Below the pieces are notes generated by a model. It was not told the DNA's origin. It was given only the letters and a program-made list of their open reading frames with translations, and did no database searches. This document shows, one piece after another, positions 26,940-35,054 of a DNA stretch of 64,000 nt. The translations under genes and the position numbers were made by a program. The DNA lies in the NCBI RefSeq assembly GCF_023746555.1, contig NZ_CP098755.1, positions 2,925,001 through 2,989,000 on the forward strand. The letters run 5' to 3'. The DNA comes from Brevibacillus ruminantium (lineage in GTDB: Bacteria; Bacillota; Bacilli; Brevibacillales; Brevibacillaceae). How positions within the stretch are numbered: the stretch's first letter is position 1; each line of letters opens with the position of its first letter.

Positions 26940-26976
26940 TTAAAATGATTATAATCTTATCCCTGTGCAAAGTAAA
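26940..26976 (-). promoter_or_regulatory. pfeT promoter with overlapping PerR-like box
   Basis: TTTACT (26976-26971), 17-nt spacer, TATAAT (26953-26948). TTATAATCATTTTAA (26954-26940) covers the -10 and matches the PerR consensus TTATAATNATTATAA at all but one position. Confidence 0.6.
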
Positions 26977-27017
26977 TCCCATTTCTCATGTTTTTTCGAT
27001 TTTTCTGCTTTTCTGCA

Positions 27018-27046
27018 TTGACCACACATATCTGGTATTGTATAAT
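27018..27046 (+). promoter_or_regulatory. SigA promoter of the 55-residue membrane protein
   Basis: TTGACC (27018-27023), 17-nt spacer, perfect TATAAT (27041-27046). Transcription would start near 27053, inside the Fur/PerR-like boxes. Confidence 0.75.
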
Positions 27047-27051
27047 TCTCT

Positions 27052-27075
27052 TGATAACGATTATCATTATTATAA
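27052..27075. promoter_or_regulatory. Overlapping Fur- and PerR-like boxes
   Basis: TGATAACGATTATCA (27052-27066) differs from the Fur consensus at one position. TTATCATTATTATAA (27061-27075) differs from the PerR consensus at one position. They share six bases and sit at the predicted transcription start. Confidence 0.65.
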
Positions 27076-27097
27076 ATTTGCGAAGGAGCTTGGTTTG

Positions 27098-27265
27098 ATG
27101 TCCCTTATCTTTCCGATCCTTACCTTTGTTCTTATAGCCATCGGGGCTTTTTGCATCTTCATATCCATGGACAATGATCGCCTCATTCGCCAAACTTTTG
27201 TCCGCGAAAATGAAAATAAGGCTTATCCACGAGAAAGAAAAGGTCTTCCAAACCCTTCTGCCTGA
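27098..27265 (+). CDS. Small single-pass membrane protein, Fur/PerR-type promoter
   Basis: 55 residues: one hydrophobic helix (about 2-23, LIFPILTFVLIAIGAFCIFIS) and a charged C-terminal tail rich in Arg, Asn and Lys. The ATG at 27098 follows GAAGGAG with about 9 nt spacing. A consensus promoter covered by Fur- and PerR-like boxes lies just upstream. It is divergent from the iron-efflux ATPase gene. I know no family. A role in iron or peroxide stress, perhaps modulating a membrane transporter, is inferred only from context. Confidence 0.7.
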   Translation: MSLIFPILTFVLIAIGAFCIFISMDNDRLIRQTFVRENENKAYPRERKGLPNPSA

Positions 27266-27296
27266 TCGGTGCAGTAGGTGCTGGAAGACCTTTTTT
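27241..27296. terminator. Bidirectional terminator between small gene and EPS operon
   Basis: Arms AGGTCTTCCA (27241-27250) and TGGAAGACCT (27282-27291), then TTTTT. The minus strand also reads into TTTTCTTT. The left arm lies inside the 3' end of the small coding sequence. Confidence 0.85.
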
Positions 27297-27299
27297 CTG

Positions 27300-28658
27300 T
27301 TAGATCGCCAATGATGCCTCTGAGAAGTTCCTGTGTTTGATTGCATTGCCCAGCTTGTACACATGCGGTGCCTGGATGCCGTCAAACGCATTGCGTGTAT
27401 CGAGAATCGCTACGCCAAGCTCCGCTAAAGCCCGGTAGTTAAACATGCTGTGATTGGTGAGCAACACCATGCAGTCATAATTTCTCCATGCTTTTGCGTC
27501 ATAGGCCACACTCTGTATCTCTCGCCCGCTCTCATCCTTGAAAGATTTTGCGTACGGGTCGTAGTAGTCCACCAACGCTCCCGCTTCCTTAAATAGCTCG
27601 TAAACCTGAAGCGATGGTGACTCGCGCAAATCATCAATATCCGGCTTATACGACATGCCGAGCAGCAGGACACGCGAATTGCGAATCGATTTTGCGTACA
27701 TATTCAAAATGACAGATGTCTTGTAAACCACATGATCCGGCATGCTGTTGTTGATGGATTGAGCCAAATCAATAAATTTGCTGAAGAACCGGTAGCCCTT
27801 GGCTTTCCATGATAAATACATCGGATCTAACGGGATGCAGTGTCCACCGATTCCGGGGCCGGGATAGAAGGGCATGAAACCAAAGGGTTTGGTAGCTGAC
27901 GCCTTGATTACTTCCCACACATCGATGTCCATGCGCTCGCACATCAAGGCCATTTCGTTGATAAACGCGATGTTGATACTGCGGAAGGTATTTTCCAGCA
28001 GCTTGGACATTTCCGCGACCTTGGTCGAAGAAACCGGGACAATCTGATTGATAAAATGGCCGTATAAAAGCACTCCGAGTTCCAGGCATTTTTCCGTCGT
28101 TCCGCCGATCACCTTGGGCGTATTGTTGGTAGAAAAGAGATGATTCCCCGGATCAACCCTCTCTGGTGAAAAGCAGAGGAAAAAGTCTTGTCCCACCTGG
28201 TACCCCATTCGCTCCAGCTCTCGCTGAATCAATTCCTCTGTCGTGCCGGGATACGTTGTACTTTCCAGCGTAATCAGCGGACCGTTTTCAATATAGTGTT
28301 TGATTTGATCGACGACGCGAGAGATATAGGAGGTGTCAGGGTCCTGGTTTTCACTGAGCGGCGTCGGCACACAAATGCTGATTGCATCCAGTTCTTTGAG
28401 AACCCGATAATCCGTCGTCGGGATAAACTTCCCGTCTCGAACTAACTGCTCCACTGGCTCACTTGGTACATCTCGTATGTAAGATTCTCCCCGCTGCAAG
28501 ATTTCTACTTTCTGTATGTCCAGGTCAATTCCAAAGACTGTGAGTCCGCTTTGGGCCATTTCGATTGCGAGCGGAAGCCCTACATAGCCAAGACCGATGA
28601 CTCCTACTCTTGCAGTTTTTGCCTCGATTTTTTGCTTCAGTGCAGTATATCTGTCCAT
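27300..28658 (-). CDS. UDP-sugar 6-dehydrogenase (UDP-GlcNAc/WbpA type)
   Basis: 452-residue UDP-glucose/UDP-N-acetylglucosamine dehydrogenase. The NAD motif GVIGLGYVGLP lies at 18-28, STTYPGTTEE in the middle, catalytic Cys in GPGIGGHCIPLDP, and a C-terminal UDP-binding domain. It oxidises a UDP-sugar to the uronate with two NAD+. The overall pattern is closer to UDP-GlcNAc/UDP-ManNAc dehydrogenases than to UDP-glucose enzymes, but this is a judgement by eye. Last gene of the five-gene operon; it supplies an acidic sugar nucleotide to the GT2 synthase. Confidence 0.88.
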   Translation of the reverse strand: MDRYTALKQKIEAKTARVGVIGLGYVGLPLAIEMAQSGLTVFGIDLDIQKVEILQRGESYIRDVPSEPVEQLVRDGKFIPTTDYRVLKELDAISICVPTPLSENQDPDTSYISRVVDQIKHYIENGPLITLESTTYPGTTEELIQRELERMGYQVGQDFFLCFSPERVDPGNHLFSTNNTPKVIGGTTEKCLELGVLLYGHFINQIVPVSSTKVAEMSKLLENTFRSINIAFINEMALMCERMDIDVWEVIKASATKPFGFMPFYPGPGIGGHCIPLDPMYLSWKAKGYRFFSKFIDLAQSINNSMPDHVVYKTSVILNMYAKSIRNSRVLLLGMSYKPDIDDLRESPSLQVYELFKEAGALVDYYDPYAKSFKDESGREIQSVAYDAKAWRNYDCMVLLTNHSMFNYRALAELGVAILDTRNAFDGIQAPHVYKLGNAIKHRNFSEASLAI

Positions 28659-28683
28659 CTGGCATCCCTCCGGTTGTTTGTAT

Positions 28684-29517
28684 CTACGAGACGAGCAAGC
28701 GCTTGATTCGCCAGTCCAGTTCGACGGGAGAAAACGGCTTGGTCAAAAAGTCCGCCACCCCTTTTTGGAAGCACTGTGACATATCCTCCTCCAAACGTCT
28801 GTCTGTCAATACCACAATTTTGCAAGGATCTGCTTGTTCGTGCTGCTCTTGTACCCAATCAATCAGTTGGTACCCATTCATCACGGGCAGGGTAAGCTCC
28901 GTAATGACCAGATCAGGCTGAATCTGTTGAATTTTCTGCTTCCCCTCCTTTCCGTCCTGGGCGAGATAAATTTCGTAGCCATTTCTGGCCAGGCGGACTG
29001 CCAAGATTTGCTGAACTACAGGGTCATGTTCAACCAGCAGCAGCCGGGGTGGACGTTCCCATTTTTGCTCTTGCTGCATGATGACCTGTATCCCGGAATG
29101 GTACGGCAGCGTCTGTGTCAGTCGAGCGGTCATTTCCGCTAAAATACCCTGAATGGCATTACCGCTTTCCGGATAGGACCCTACGCCAACACTTCCCGCC
29201 AATTGCTCCTGTTTTTGCAAATACTCTTTGATCGTTAATGCCAAATGATGAGTATTTGCAAGATTCATGTCTTCCATCAATATCAGCAGCCGTTTGTCTT
29301 CTTCTTCGTAAAAGACTTGTACAGCAATCCCTGGCCTTTCAGCTTCCACAAACTTTTTCAATTTTTCCCATCCATCATCCCCTCTTTGCCGGCATCGGGC
29401 GGCAATCATGCCGCAGGTCAGATTACTGGCTTCATAATAGCGGCAAAAGTAGGCCAACTCTCCGTTTAGCTTGCTGGCTTGCTCCCGCGTTTTCGTGTTT
29501 TGTTTCATTGTACTCAT
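28684..29517 (-). CDS. Degenerate GGDEF-like plus receiver-like protein
   Basis: 277 residues. Residues about 15-140 show the skeleton of a GGDEF domain (KRLLILMED at the GGDEF strand, AGSVGVGSYPESGNAIQGIL at the typical SxGva..p.. region) but lack the GG(D/E)EF catalytic motif. Residues about 155-277 form a receiver domain (LLLVEHD, LTD, FLTKPFSPVEL) in which the phospho-acceptor position reads ITELTLP, Glu instead of Asp. Both domains are therefore probably non-catalytic and serve sensing or scaffolding. It lies between the polysaccharide synthase and the UDP-sugar dehydrogenase, as degenerate GGDEF proteins do in some Bacillus EPS clusters (for example YdaK). Confidence 0.75.
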   Translation of the reverse strand: MSTMKQNTKTREQASKLNGELAYFCRYYEASNLTCGMIAARCRQRGDDGWEKLKKFVEAERPGIAVQVFYEEEDKRLLILMEDMNLANTHHLALTIKEYLQKQEQLAGSVGVGSYPESGNAIQGILAEMTARLTQTLPYHSGIQVIMQQEQKWERPPRLLLVEHDPVVQQILAVRLARNGYEIYLAQDGKEGKQKIQQIQPDLVITELTLPVMNGYQLIDWVQEQHEQADPCKIVVLTDRRLEEDMSQCFQKGVADFLTKPFSPVELDWRIKRLLVS

Positions 29518-29526
29518 CCCTTTCTC

Positions 29527-30945
29527 TTAAGAGGTTTGACGCGTCTCCACCTTCCAGCTTTGTCTGGTCATGACTCCCCAGGTATTGTTGTTGCGAAGGA
29601 AATCGATATGTCCCAGTACCCGCCAAATCGCCCCCAGCTGATAATATCCAAAGAACATCAGGAACCCGTAACCAAGCAGTTTCATCAGGTCACTGACTTT
29701 GGTATAGCGGCGGAAGGAAATTTCCTCCAACACAATCCCGCTGACTGTCAGCAAATAGCCATAGACCAGATTGATGGCCATGAAAATCAGCACGACATGT
29801 GCGTATGTCATATCAAAGTAGCTGTAGCCCAGCAACGCGAAAAAACCGGTTAATTTGAAATAAGGATTCAGTGTTTCAAACAATACGTTGTACGGCATGG
29901 TCAGAAGTCCCATGATCTTGTATTTGGGATTGAAAAGCATGTGCCGATACTCAATCATGTTTTTCAGATTGCCTCGCCCCCAACGCTTCCTTTGGCTGCC
30001 CAAAATATGAAACGTATCAGGAGCCTGTGTCCAGCAGACAGCATCCGGACAAAATGCGATCCGGTACTTCTTTTTACACTCCAGCATGTACTTGTGCAGT
30101 TTAATAATGATGTTCATATCTTCTCCGGGGTAGCCTTCCCGATAGCCGCCGACCGCGACGACACAATCCTTGCGGAAAAGACCGAAGGCACCGGAAACGA
30201 TAATCAGACCATTGATAGAGCTCCAGCCGATTCGCCCTCCCAAAAAGGCTTTCATGTACTCAATCGTTTGGAACATCGGCAAGAGCTTCTTGGGCAGATT
30301 CACCTCTTTGACGATCCCATCTTCAATTTTACAGCCGTTGGCGATGCGTACATTCCCGCCGATTGCGATCGTTTCCTCCGGATTTTCCATGTATACCTGG
30401 GCCATCCTGATCAAAGCGTCCCGCTCCAGTAGTGAGTCGGCATCAATCGATGCGATCAATGGATAGTGCGAGAGGTTGATTCCTGCGTTTAGCGAATCCG
30501 CTTTTCCGCCATTTTTCTTGTCGATCACAAAAAGCTGCGGATATTGCGGATTGTGATAGATGCCATTACTTGGCGTGGCTGGAACCACGTTTCTTGTCGA
30601 GATATGTGCTTGCAGTTCCAGCCCAAACTCCCTGATCAGGACACCCAGCGTGTCATCTCGCGAACCATCATTGATCACGATCACTTCATATTGCGGATAA
30701 TGCAAAGCCAAAAGGGAACGAACGTTTTCGATGATCGTCAGTTCTTCATTGAAAGCTGGAACCAAAATCGAGACGGGCGGTACCCTCTCTGAGCCCGCAA
30801 GCGATTGAAAGCGGGAAAATCGCGAACGCTTCAAAATTGTGTAGATATTGATGTGGGAAAAGATGTTGATAATCAGGTAGATCGAATTCACCACAAATAC
30901 GTAATACATCGCAAACATTCCGTATCCCAATAGCAGATCTCGCAT
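29527..30945 (-). CDS. Processive membrane glycosyltransferase, GT2 family
   Basis: 472 residues: an N-terminal membrane helix, a cytosolic GT2 domain and three to four C-terminal helices. Catalytic motifs are VINDGSRDD, IDADS, GEDMN (the ED base) and the processivity motif QRKRWGRG (QxxRW). This is the layout of cellulose, hyaluronan or PNAG synthases, so it likely polymerises and exports a beta-linked polysaccharide. The start at 30945 follows GAGGAGG; the upstream 20 codons belong to the previous gene region. The gap to the preceding gene is only 16 nt. Confidence 0.88.
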   Translation of the reverse strand: MRDLLLGYGMFAMYYVFVVNSIYLIINIFSHINIYTILKRSRFSRFQSLAGSERVPPVSILVPAFNEELTIIENVRSLLALHYPQYEVIVINDGSRDDTLGVLIREFGLELQAHISTRNVVPATPSNGIYHNPQYPQLFVIDKKNGGKADSLNAGINLSHYPLIASIDADSLLERDALIRMAQVYMENPEETIAIGGNVRIANGCKIEDGIVKEVNLPKKLLPMFQTIEYMKAFLGGRIGWSSINGLIIVSGAFGLFRKDCVVAVGGYREGYPGEDMNIIIKLHKYMLECKKKYRIAFCPDAVCWTQAPDTFHILGSQRKRWGRGNLKNMIEYRHMLFNPKYKIMGLLTMPYNVLFETLNPYFKLTGFFALLGYSYFDMTYAHVVLIFMAINLVYGYLLTVSGIVLEEISFRRYTKVSDLMKLLGYGFLMFFGYYQLGAIWRVLGHIDFLRNNNTWGVMTRQSWKVETRQTS

Positions 30946-30961
30946 AGCTCCTCCTCTCCCA

Positions 30962-32122
30962 TCATGAAATGACACGCTCACCCTGTCGGTTGAAATAAGC
31001 GTCATAGATGGTCAGCCTGTTGTCTGTTCTTGCAACGCTTTTCTTGCTTGTGAGCTTATCCTCCCGCAGTGCTTCTTGAATCTGTTGCATGGCCAGATCG
31101 ACGGTTTCCTGATGCGTCGTCCGTGAAGCCAGCTCGCACAATGCGCGAAATCCCTCATCTCCGACCCGGACCAGACTCCGGGCAGCATGGTATTTCACCC
31201 ACCAGTGCTGATCATTGATCGCGGCAAGCAGTGTCGGTACGCTGCTTTCATCCTTCCAGCTTCCCAGCGCTTTTACGACCAATGCACGGATTTCCCAATC
31301 GGGGTTTGTCAGAAGTGCATGGATTTGCTCGGAATGAAGTCCCTCACAGCCAAGCAGCAGCTTTGCCGATTGAATCCTGACTTCCTTCTCATTTGAGTCA
31401 AGCCCCTTCCACAGGCTATCCATCATGCGCTCATCCAAAGTCGTTGGCAAACAAGCCAAGGCAATCAGCACCAACCGCGTATCCTCGCTGTTGATCCACT
31501 CGCGCAGCAGCGGCTGGAGATCGAGCGGAGAATCGGCCAACACCTCAGCCAGCAAGCGGGGAGAATCCGCGGACTGCTCGATCATTTGCTGGATCATTTG
31601 TCGCAGATCTGCAACATTGCGGGTACAACGGGCAATGGCTCTCGCGATGATATAGCGGCCTGCCTCATCCTTTTCCGCTTTTAGCGCCGCGAACAATTCC
31701 GGTGTCGCTTTTTCATAGCCCATTGCTCCTAATTTGTAAGCAGCATGGCTGCGAAGAGGGCCGGGTGCTTGCTTAAGTCGATTCAACTCGATTTCTGGCA
31801 GACCCAGCTTTTCAAAGAGCGCCGCCAGTTGCAGCCGATGCTTTCCTTTTACGCGCTCGGCAATTTCCATCAGCTTTTCACCCAGTACCAGCAGCTCCAG
31901 CTTCCCCAGCTCCCCTACCGGCAGCTCCAAAGGCTGCTGGGCATCCAGATGCGCCAGGACATAGCTCATATATTCTTGATACTTCAAGCTCAACCGCTGC
32001 TTCTCTTTAGCGTAATAGTTCTGCCTGTACTTCAGGAAAAGCAGGAAAAGAATTCCCGCCACAATCAATCCCGATGCAACCATGAGAAACAGGTAAGCTA
32101 CTTCGATATGATGCTGAAACAT
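30962..32122 (-). CDS. Membrane-anchored HEAT-repeat protein
   Basis: 386 residues. One N-terminal membrane helix (about 8-30) is followed by a coiled, basic linker and an all-helical solenoid with recognisable HEAT repeats (DWEIRALVVKALGSWKDESSVPTLL and HWWVKYHAARSLVRVGDEGF). No catalytic motif. It probably acts as a cytoplasmic scaffold that couples the GT2 synthase to its regulator. Located between the glycosidase-like gene and the synthase in a tight operon. Confidence 0.8.
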   Translation of the reverse strand: MFQHHIEVAYLFLMVASGLIVAGILFLLFLKYRQNYYAKEKQRLSLKYQEYMSYVLAHLDAQQPLELPVGELGKLELLVLGEKLMEIAERVKGKHRLQLAALFEKLGLPEIELNRLKQAPGPLRSHAAYKLGAMGYEKATPELFAALKAEKDEAGRYIIARAIARCTRNVADLRQMIQQMIEQSADSPRLLAEVLADSPLDLQPLLREWINSEDTRLVLIALACLPTTLDERMMDSLWKGLDSNEKEVRIQSAKLLLGCEGLHSEQIHALLTNPDWEIRALVVKALGSWKDESSVPTLLAAINDQHWWVKYHAARSLVRVGDEGFRALCELASRTTHQETVDLAMQQIQEALREDKLTSKKSVARTDNRLTIYDAYFNRQGERVIS

Positions 32123-32151
32123 TCTCTACTGCACTCCTCTCCTTCTCTTGG

Positions 32152-34371
32152 CTAATGGTATGCAGGTATGGACTCCAATGCTTTCTGATAGATCGAATAG
32201 CTCTCCTTTTTTCGTTCGGTATACTTTGGCAGACTCCATGCTGGCCATGTATAACGATCCCCTGCTGATAGACTGATCACCTGGTTTTCCGAAACACCTT
32301 TAATTTTTCCGGTTGCTTTATCCTGAAGCATGGCCAGGACACGAATCCCCTCTGATTGAGTTGATTTTAGCGCAGGGTCCTGATCCGGATAACTTAGCAC
32401 CTGTCTCGTGCTTGGGTCCGTGAAACCCAGCAGCATCCAGGGGACGCGAAGCTCTACCCATTCACCTTTGCTCTCCCAATTCGCCTGCGAACTGTAACCC
32501 GGCTGTCCGGGCTCGGTGGTTCCCCTCTTCATCTGCCCAACGCTGATTTCCTCAAAAGGATGTGTTCCTTTCGTATCAGGCGGACTCATCTCCAGGCTGA
32601 CAGCAAGCTTCCAGGGAAGAAACAGCCCGGAGTTATCCTTCTGCTCTTCGACTGAGTAAGGAAGCATTCCATAGCGTTTTCCATACAATCGCTTGTGGAA
32701 ATCGTAATTAGAGGCGATTTTCACCTCACTCTCCTTGCTTTCTCCCAAACGAATCAGCACCTCCAGTCCTTCATCCAACTGAAGCCCTGGCAGTTCTCGA
32801 GCGGCCTTGTTCCCTCCAGGCAATGTATCGATGCCCAGGAGCAGATTTTCTTGTTCGGGTCGCAACGGCTCATCAAGCTGAAGCAGGAAATAGACATACG
32901 CTTCATCATGGGTCATCCAGATGTCCCTTACCCCGGACAAACCTCCTTTCACGCGTGTTTTCTCCTCACTTTTTAACTTGTCCCAATCTTCTGTCTCCCC
33001 ATCGATAGTGAGTACATTCTCCAATCCGGCATCCATGGCCAGCAAGCCAAAGAAGGATTCATTGGTCAGTTCATTCTTCCAATTGGCCCGGCTGTCTTCT
33101 GGCATTTCGTATCGCATGGTATTCCAGGTACGCTTGAACCATTCATCCTGCCAGGTAAAAAGAACCGCCCCGGCGTAACCCTCTTCATGGATTTCGTGAA
33201 GAAGGTCTGCGTTGATGCGCCCTTGCTCCCTTTCATCATGTCCGCCCTGATTGCGGCCCAACGGTCCCAGATGCGCCGCGCCGACAGAAGACGGAACACC
33301 AAATTCAGTGACCATGACAGGTATGTCCGTATGATGCTGCTTCAGCTTTCGCAGATACGCTTTGTAGGTATCCACTTCGCCTTTTTGGTTGCGTATGTTT
33401 TGCAGGGTCTCATCATACCGGAAAAGGTCAGGGTAGTACGGATACACGTGATAGGCAGCGAAGTATCCGGCATCCCATTTGACCGGTTCAATATGCAGGG
33501 GATCGACACTGACCATATCTTCGTGGATCATCGGTTCACCCGGATGGTGCAAGGGGTCGGTAGTCACCCAGTTGGTAAAGGTCACCGGATGCTGCCAGCC
33601 GTGACGCGATTCCAGCTCAGCCGTATAGTCGAGCATTTCAGCGAGCCAAGACTCGAACGGAGTGGCCTGAGCTTTTGCGTGAAAATGTTCTCCCTCGTAA
33701 CGCGGTTCACCGCTGCGTATGTCATTTGTCTTTTTAACCATCTCGGGGTCCCACTCCGTGCCGACGTGCCACGCCAACAGATATGGCCCCGCATTCACTC
33801 GATACGTCCCGCTTGCTTTTCCAGCTTTTTCAGGGATCGTAATGTCACCGTATACGGCTCCGACTGCTGCTTCGATTTCATTGCGAAACTCTGTTCGAAT
33901 CTCGGGAAGAAAGGCGTCTTTTTTTTCAATCAACGCTTCCTCTGGAGACCAGATGCCCTGCATAAAATAGAGGGGATCGTCGTGATGCTTTCTGTTGAAC
34001 TCCACCAGTGCTTCATAAAAAACGGGTTGGTGGATTGTATAGATACGAATCGCTCTGGCGCCCAGTTCGTGAATCATCCCAAACCAGCGCAGATAGTCCT
34101 CCTTCTGGATCGGGAGCTCTCCTGGATAATGCCCGGGAAGCGAAGCACCCATATTCATTCCTTTGACAAAGTAGGGCTTCCATTTGCCATCCTGAAAGAT
34201 TTGTATCTGATCTTGTTCCGTTCGGAATTTGAGGCTGCTTCCTTCCTGTGTTTGTTGTGACTCTACCTGAGCGGATGTCGGATATCCCCAGAATACATAT
34301 CCGCACAGGATACCGATGAACATGGTGAGAAAGAGCCATCCGATCCGCTTGCGAATCCTTGTCTTCCCCAT
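32152..34371 (-). CDS. Membrane-anchored glycoside-hydrolase-like protein
   Basis: 739 residues. A single N-terminal anchor (about 11-28) is followed by an extracytoplasmic TIM-barrel domain (about 60-430). It shows the clan-A features GTEWDP (putative acid/base Glu) and MVTEFGVPSS (putative nucleophile Glu). The C-terminal ~300 residues look like a beta-sandwich carbohydrate-binding module. It may process or trim the polymer made by the operon. The ATG at 34371 has GGAG 8 nt upstream; a methionine seven codons earlier has no such site. First gene of the five-gene operon. Confidence 0.8.
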   Translation of the reverse strand: MGKTRIRKRIGWLFLTMFIGILCGYVFWGYPTSAQVESQQTQEGSSLKFRTEQDQIQIFQDGKWKPYFVKGMNMGASLPGHYPGELPIQKEDYLRWFGMIHELGARAIRIYTIHQPVFYEALVEFNRKHHDDPLYFMQGIWSPEEALIEKKDAFLPEIRTEFRNEIEAAVGAVYGDITIPEKAGKASGTYRVNAGPYLLAWHVGTEWDPEMVKKTNDIRSGEPRYEGEHFHAKAQATPFESWLAEMLDYTAELESRHGWQHPVTFTNWVTTDPLHHPGEPMIHEDMVSVDPLHIEPVKWDAGYFAAYHVYPYYPDLFRYDETLQNIRNQKGEVDTYKAYLRKLKQHHTDIPVMVTEFGVPSSVGAAHLGPLGRNQGGHDEREQGRINADLLHEIHEEGYAGAVLFTWQDEWFKRTWNTMRYEMPEDSRANWKNELTNESFFGLLAMDAGLENVLTIDGETEDWDKLKSEEKTRVKGGLSGVRDIWMTHDEAYVYFLLQLDEPLRPEQENLLLGIDTLPGGNKAARELPGLQLDEGLEVLIRLGESKESEVKIASNYDFHKRLYGKRYGMLPYSVEEQKDNSGLFLPWKLAVSLEMSPPDTKGTHPFEEISVGQMKRGTTEPGQPGYSSQANWESKGEWVELRVPWMLLGFTDPSTRQVLSYPDQDPALKSTQSEGIRVLAMLQDKATGKIKGVSENQVISLSAGDRYTWPAWSLPKYTERKKESYSIYQKALESIPAYH

Positions 34372-34697
34372 ATCGACTGCTCCATTCTTCATGTGATGAC
34401 AATCAGTTGTTGCGCTTGTCGGTCATTATAAGCAAGATTATCGCCACCCTCCATAGTCGCCTGCTCCTGACTGGCTGCTTTCCTGTTTGTCATGCAAATG
34501 TAATGTTGCGACAGTTTTCTACCCAAATTCCCATCATTTTCAGTTCCGAGTCCTGCAACCTCTTCTGCCAGATCGTCATATTTTCGTACTGTCTACACCA
34601 GAAAAGAAGCAAAAATGGTTCCTCGTCCCTTTAAAAAAATGGTAGGTTGCTCCCAATAAAAAAAGCCCTCCCTGGACGATAGGAAGGCATCCTCATC
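34372..34697. other. Intergenic region before the EPS-type operon
   Basis: 326 nt without a supported gene. On the minus strand a TATAAT at about 34422-34417 is a possible -10 element without a good -35. The terminator of the next upstream gene lies at 34658-34688. I saw no c-di-GMP riboswitch consensus. Confidence 0.45.
34658..34688 (-). terminator. Terminator of the small coiled-coil gene
   Basis: GCCTTCCT / AGGGAGGGC stem with a 7-nt loop, followed on the minus strand by seven T. Confidence 0.85.
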
Positions 34698-34937
34698 TTA
34701 TTGATAGGTGTTGTTTTGCTGTGATTGGGCATGCTGTTGCTGGCCTACCTCTACATTGCGGAGCGCATGCTTCATTTTATCCAGTTGCCCCTGGTAGTCT
34801 TGGACCACCTCTGTCAAAACGCTGACAGATTCCTTAAACTCTGGCTCAGTACTGACACGATCAATGGCTTTATGAAGGTGCAGCATCTTGTTCTCGGTCT
34901 CACGCATTAGATCCAACAATTGCATTCCGTTCAACAC
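34698..34937 (-). CDS. Small helical protein of unknown function
   Basis: 79 residues, almost entirely helical with heptad-like spacing (LLDLMRETENKMLHLHKAIDRV, VVQDYQGQLDKMKHAL) and a Gln/Asn-rich tail. The TTG at 34937 lies 7-8 nt after GAGGTGA; the ATG four codons later is a possible alternative. Followed by its own terminator. No family recognised. Confidence 0.65.
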   Translation of the reverse strand: MLNGMQLLDLMRETENKMLHLHKAIDRVSTEPEFKESVSVLTEVVQDYQGQLDKMKHALRNVEVGQQQHAQSQQNNTYQ

Positions 34938-35008
34938 AGTATCACCTCAATGAATTTCTTTGATGATTCCTATGCTGTCAGGATTCCCAGGCTTCATCTT
35001 CCCTATGC

Positions 35009-35038
35009 AAAAAGAACCCGATCAGATGACCGGATTCT
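35009..35038 (-). terminator. Terminator of pepF
   Basis: AGAATCCG / CGGGTTCT stem on the minus strand, followed by TTTTT. Confidence 0.75.
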
Positions 35039-35054
35039 TTTCAATATCGCTGAT

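Larger units (their letters stand above)
26792..27097. other. Divergent regulatory region pfeT / small membrane protein
   Basis: 306 nt packed with control elements: a pfeT promoter with overlapping PerR-like box, a 14-bp hairpin in its leader, Fur-like boxes, and the promoter of the 55-residue protein. An open frame beginning at 26882 passes through but lacks a ribosome binding site. Confidence 0.65.

Noticed and set aside
26882-27097. N-terminal extension of the small Fur/PerR-controlled protein to 127 residues
   Set aside because: It lacks a ribosome binding site, crosses the promoter and operators, and its residues look random. The start at 27098 has a strong site.
34372-34660. c-di-GMP riboswitch before the EPS-type operon
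   Set aside because: The degenerate GGDEF gene made it worth looking, but the GEMM core sequence is absent.
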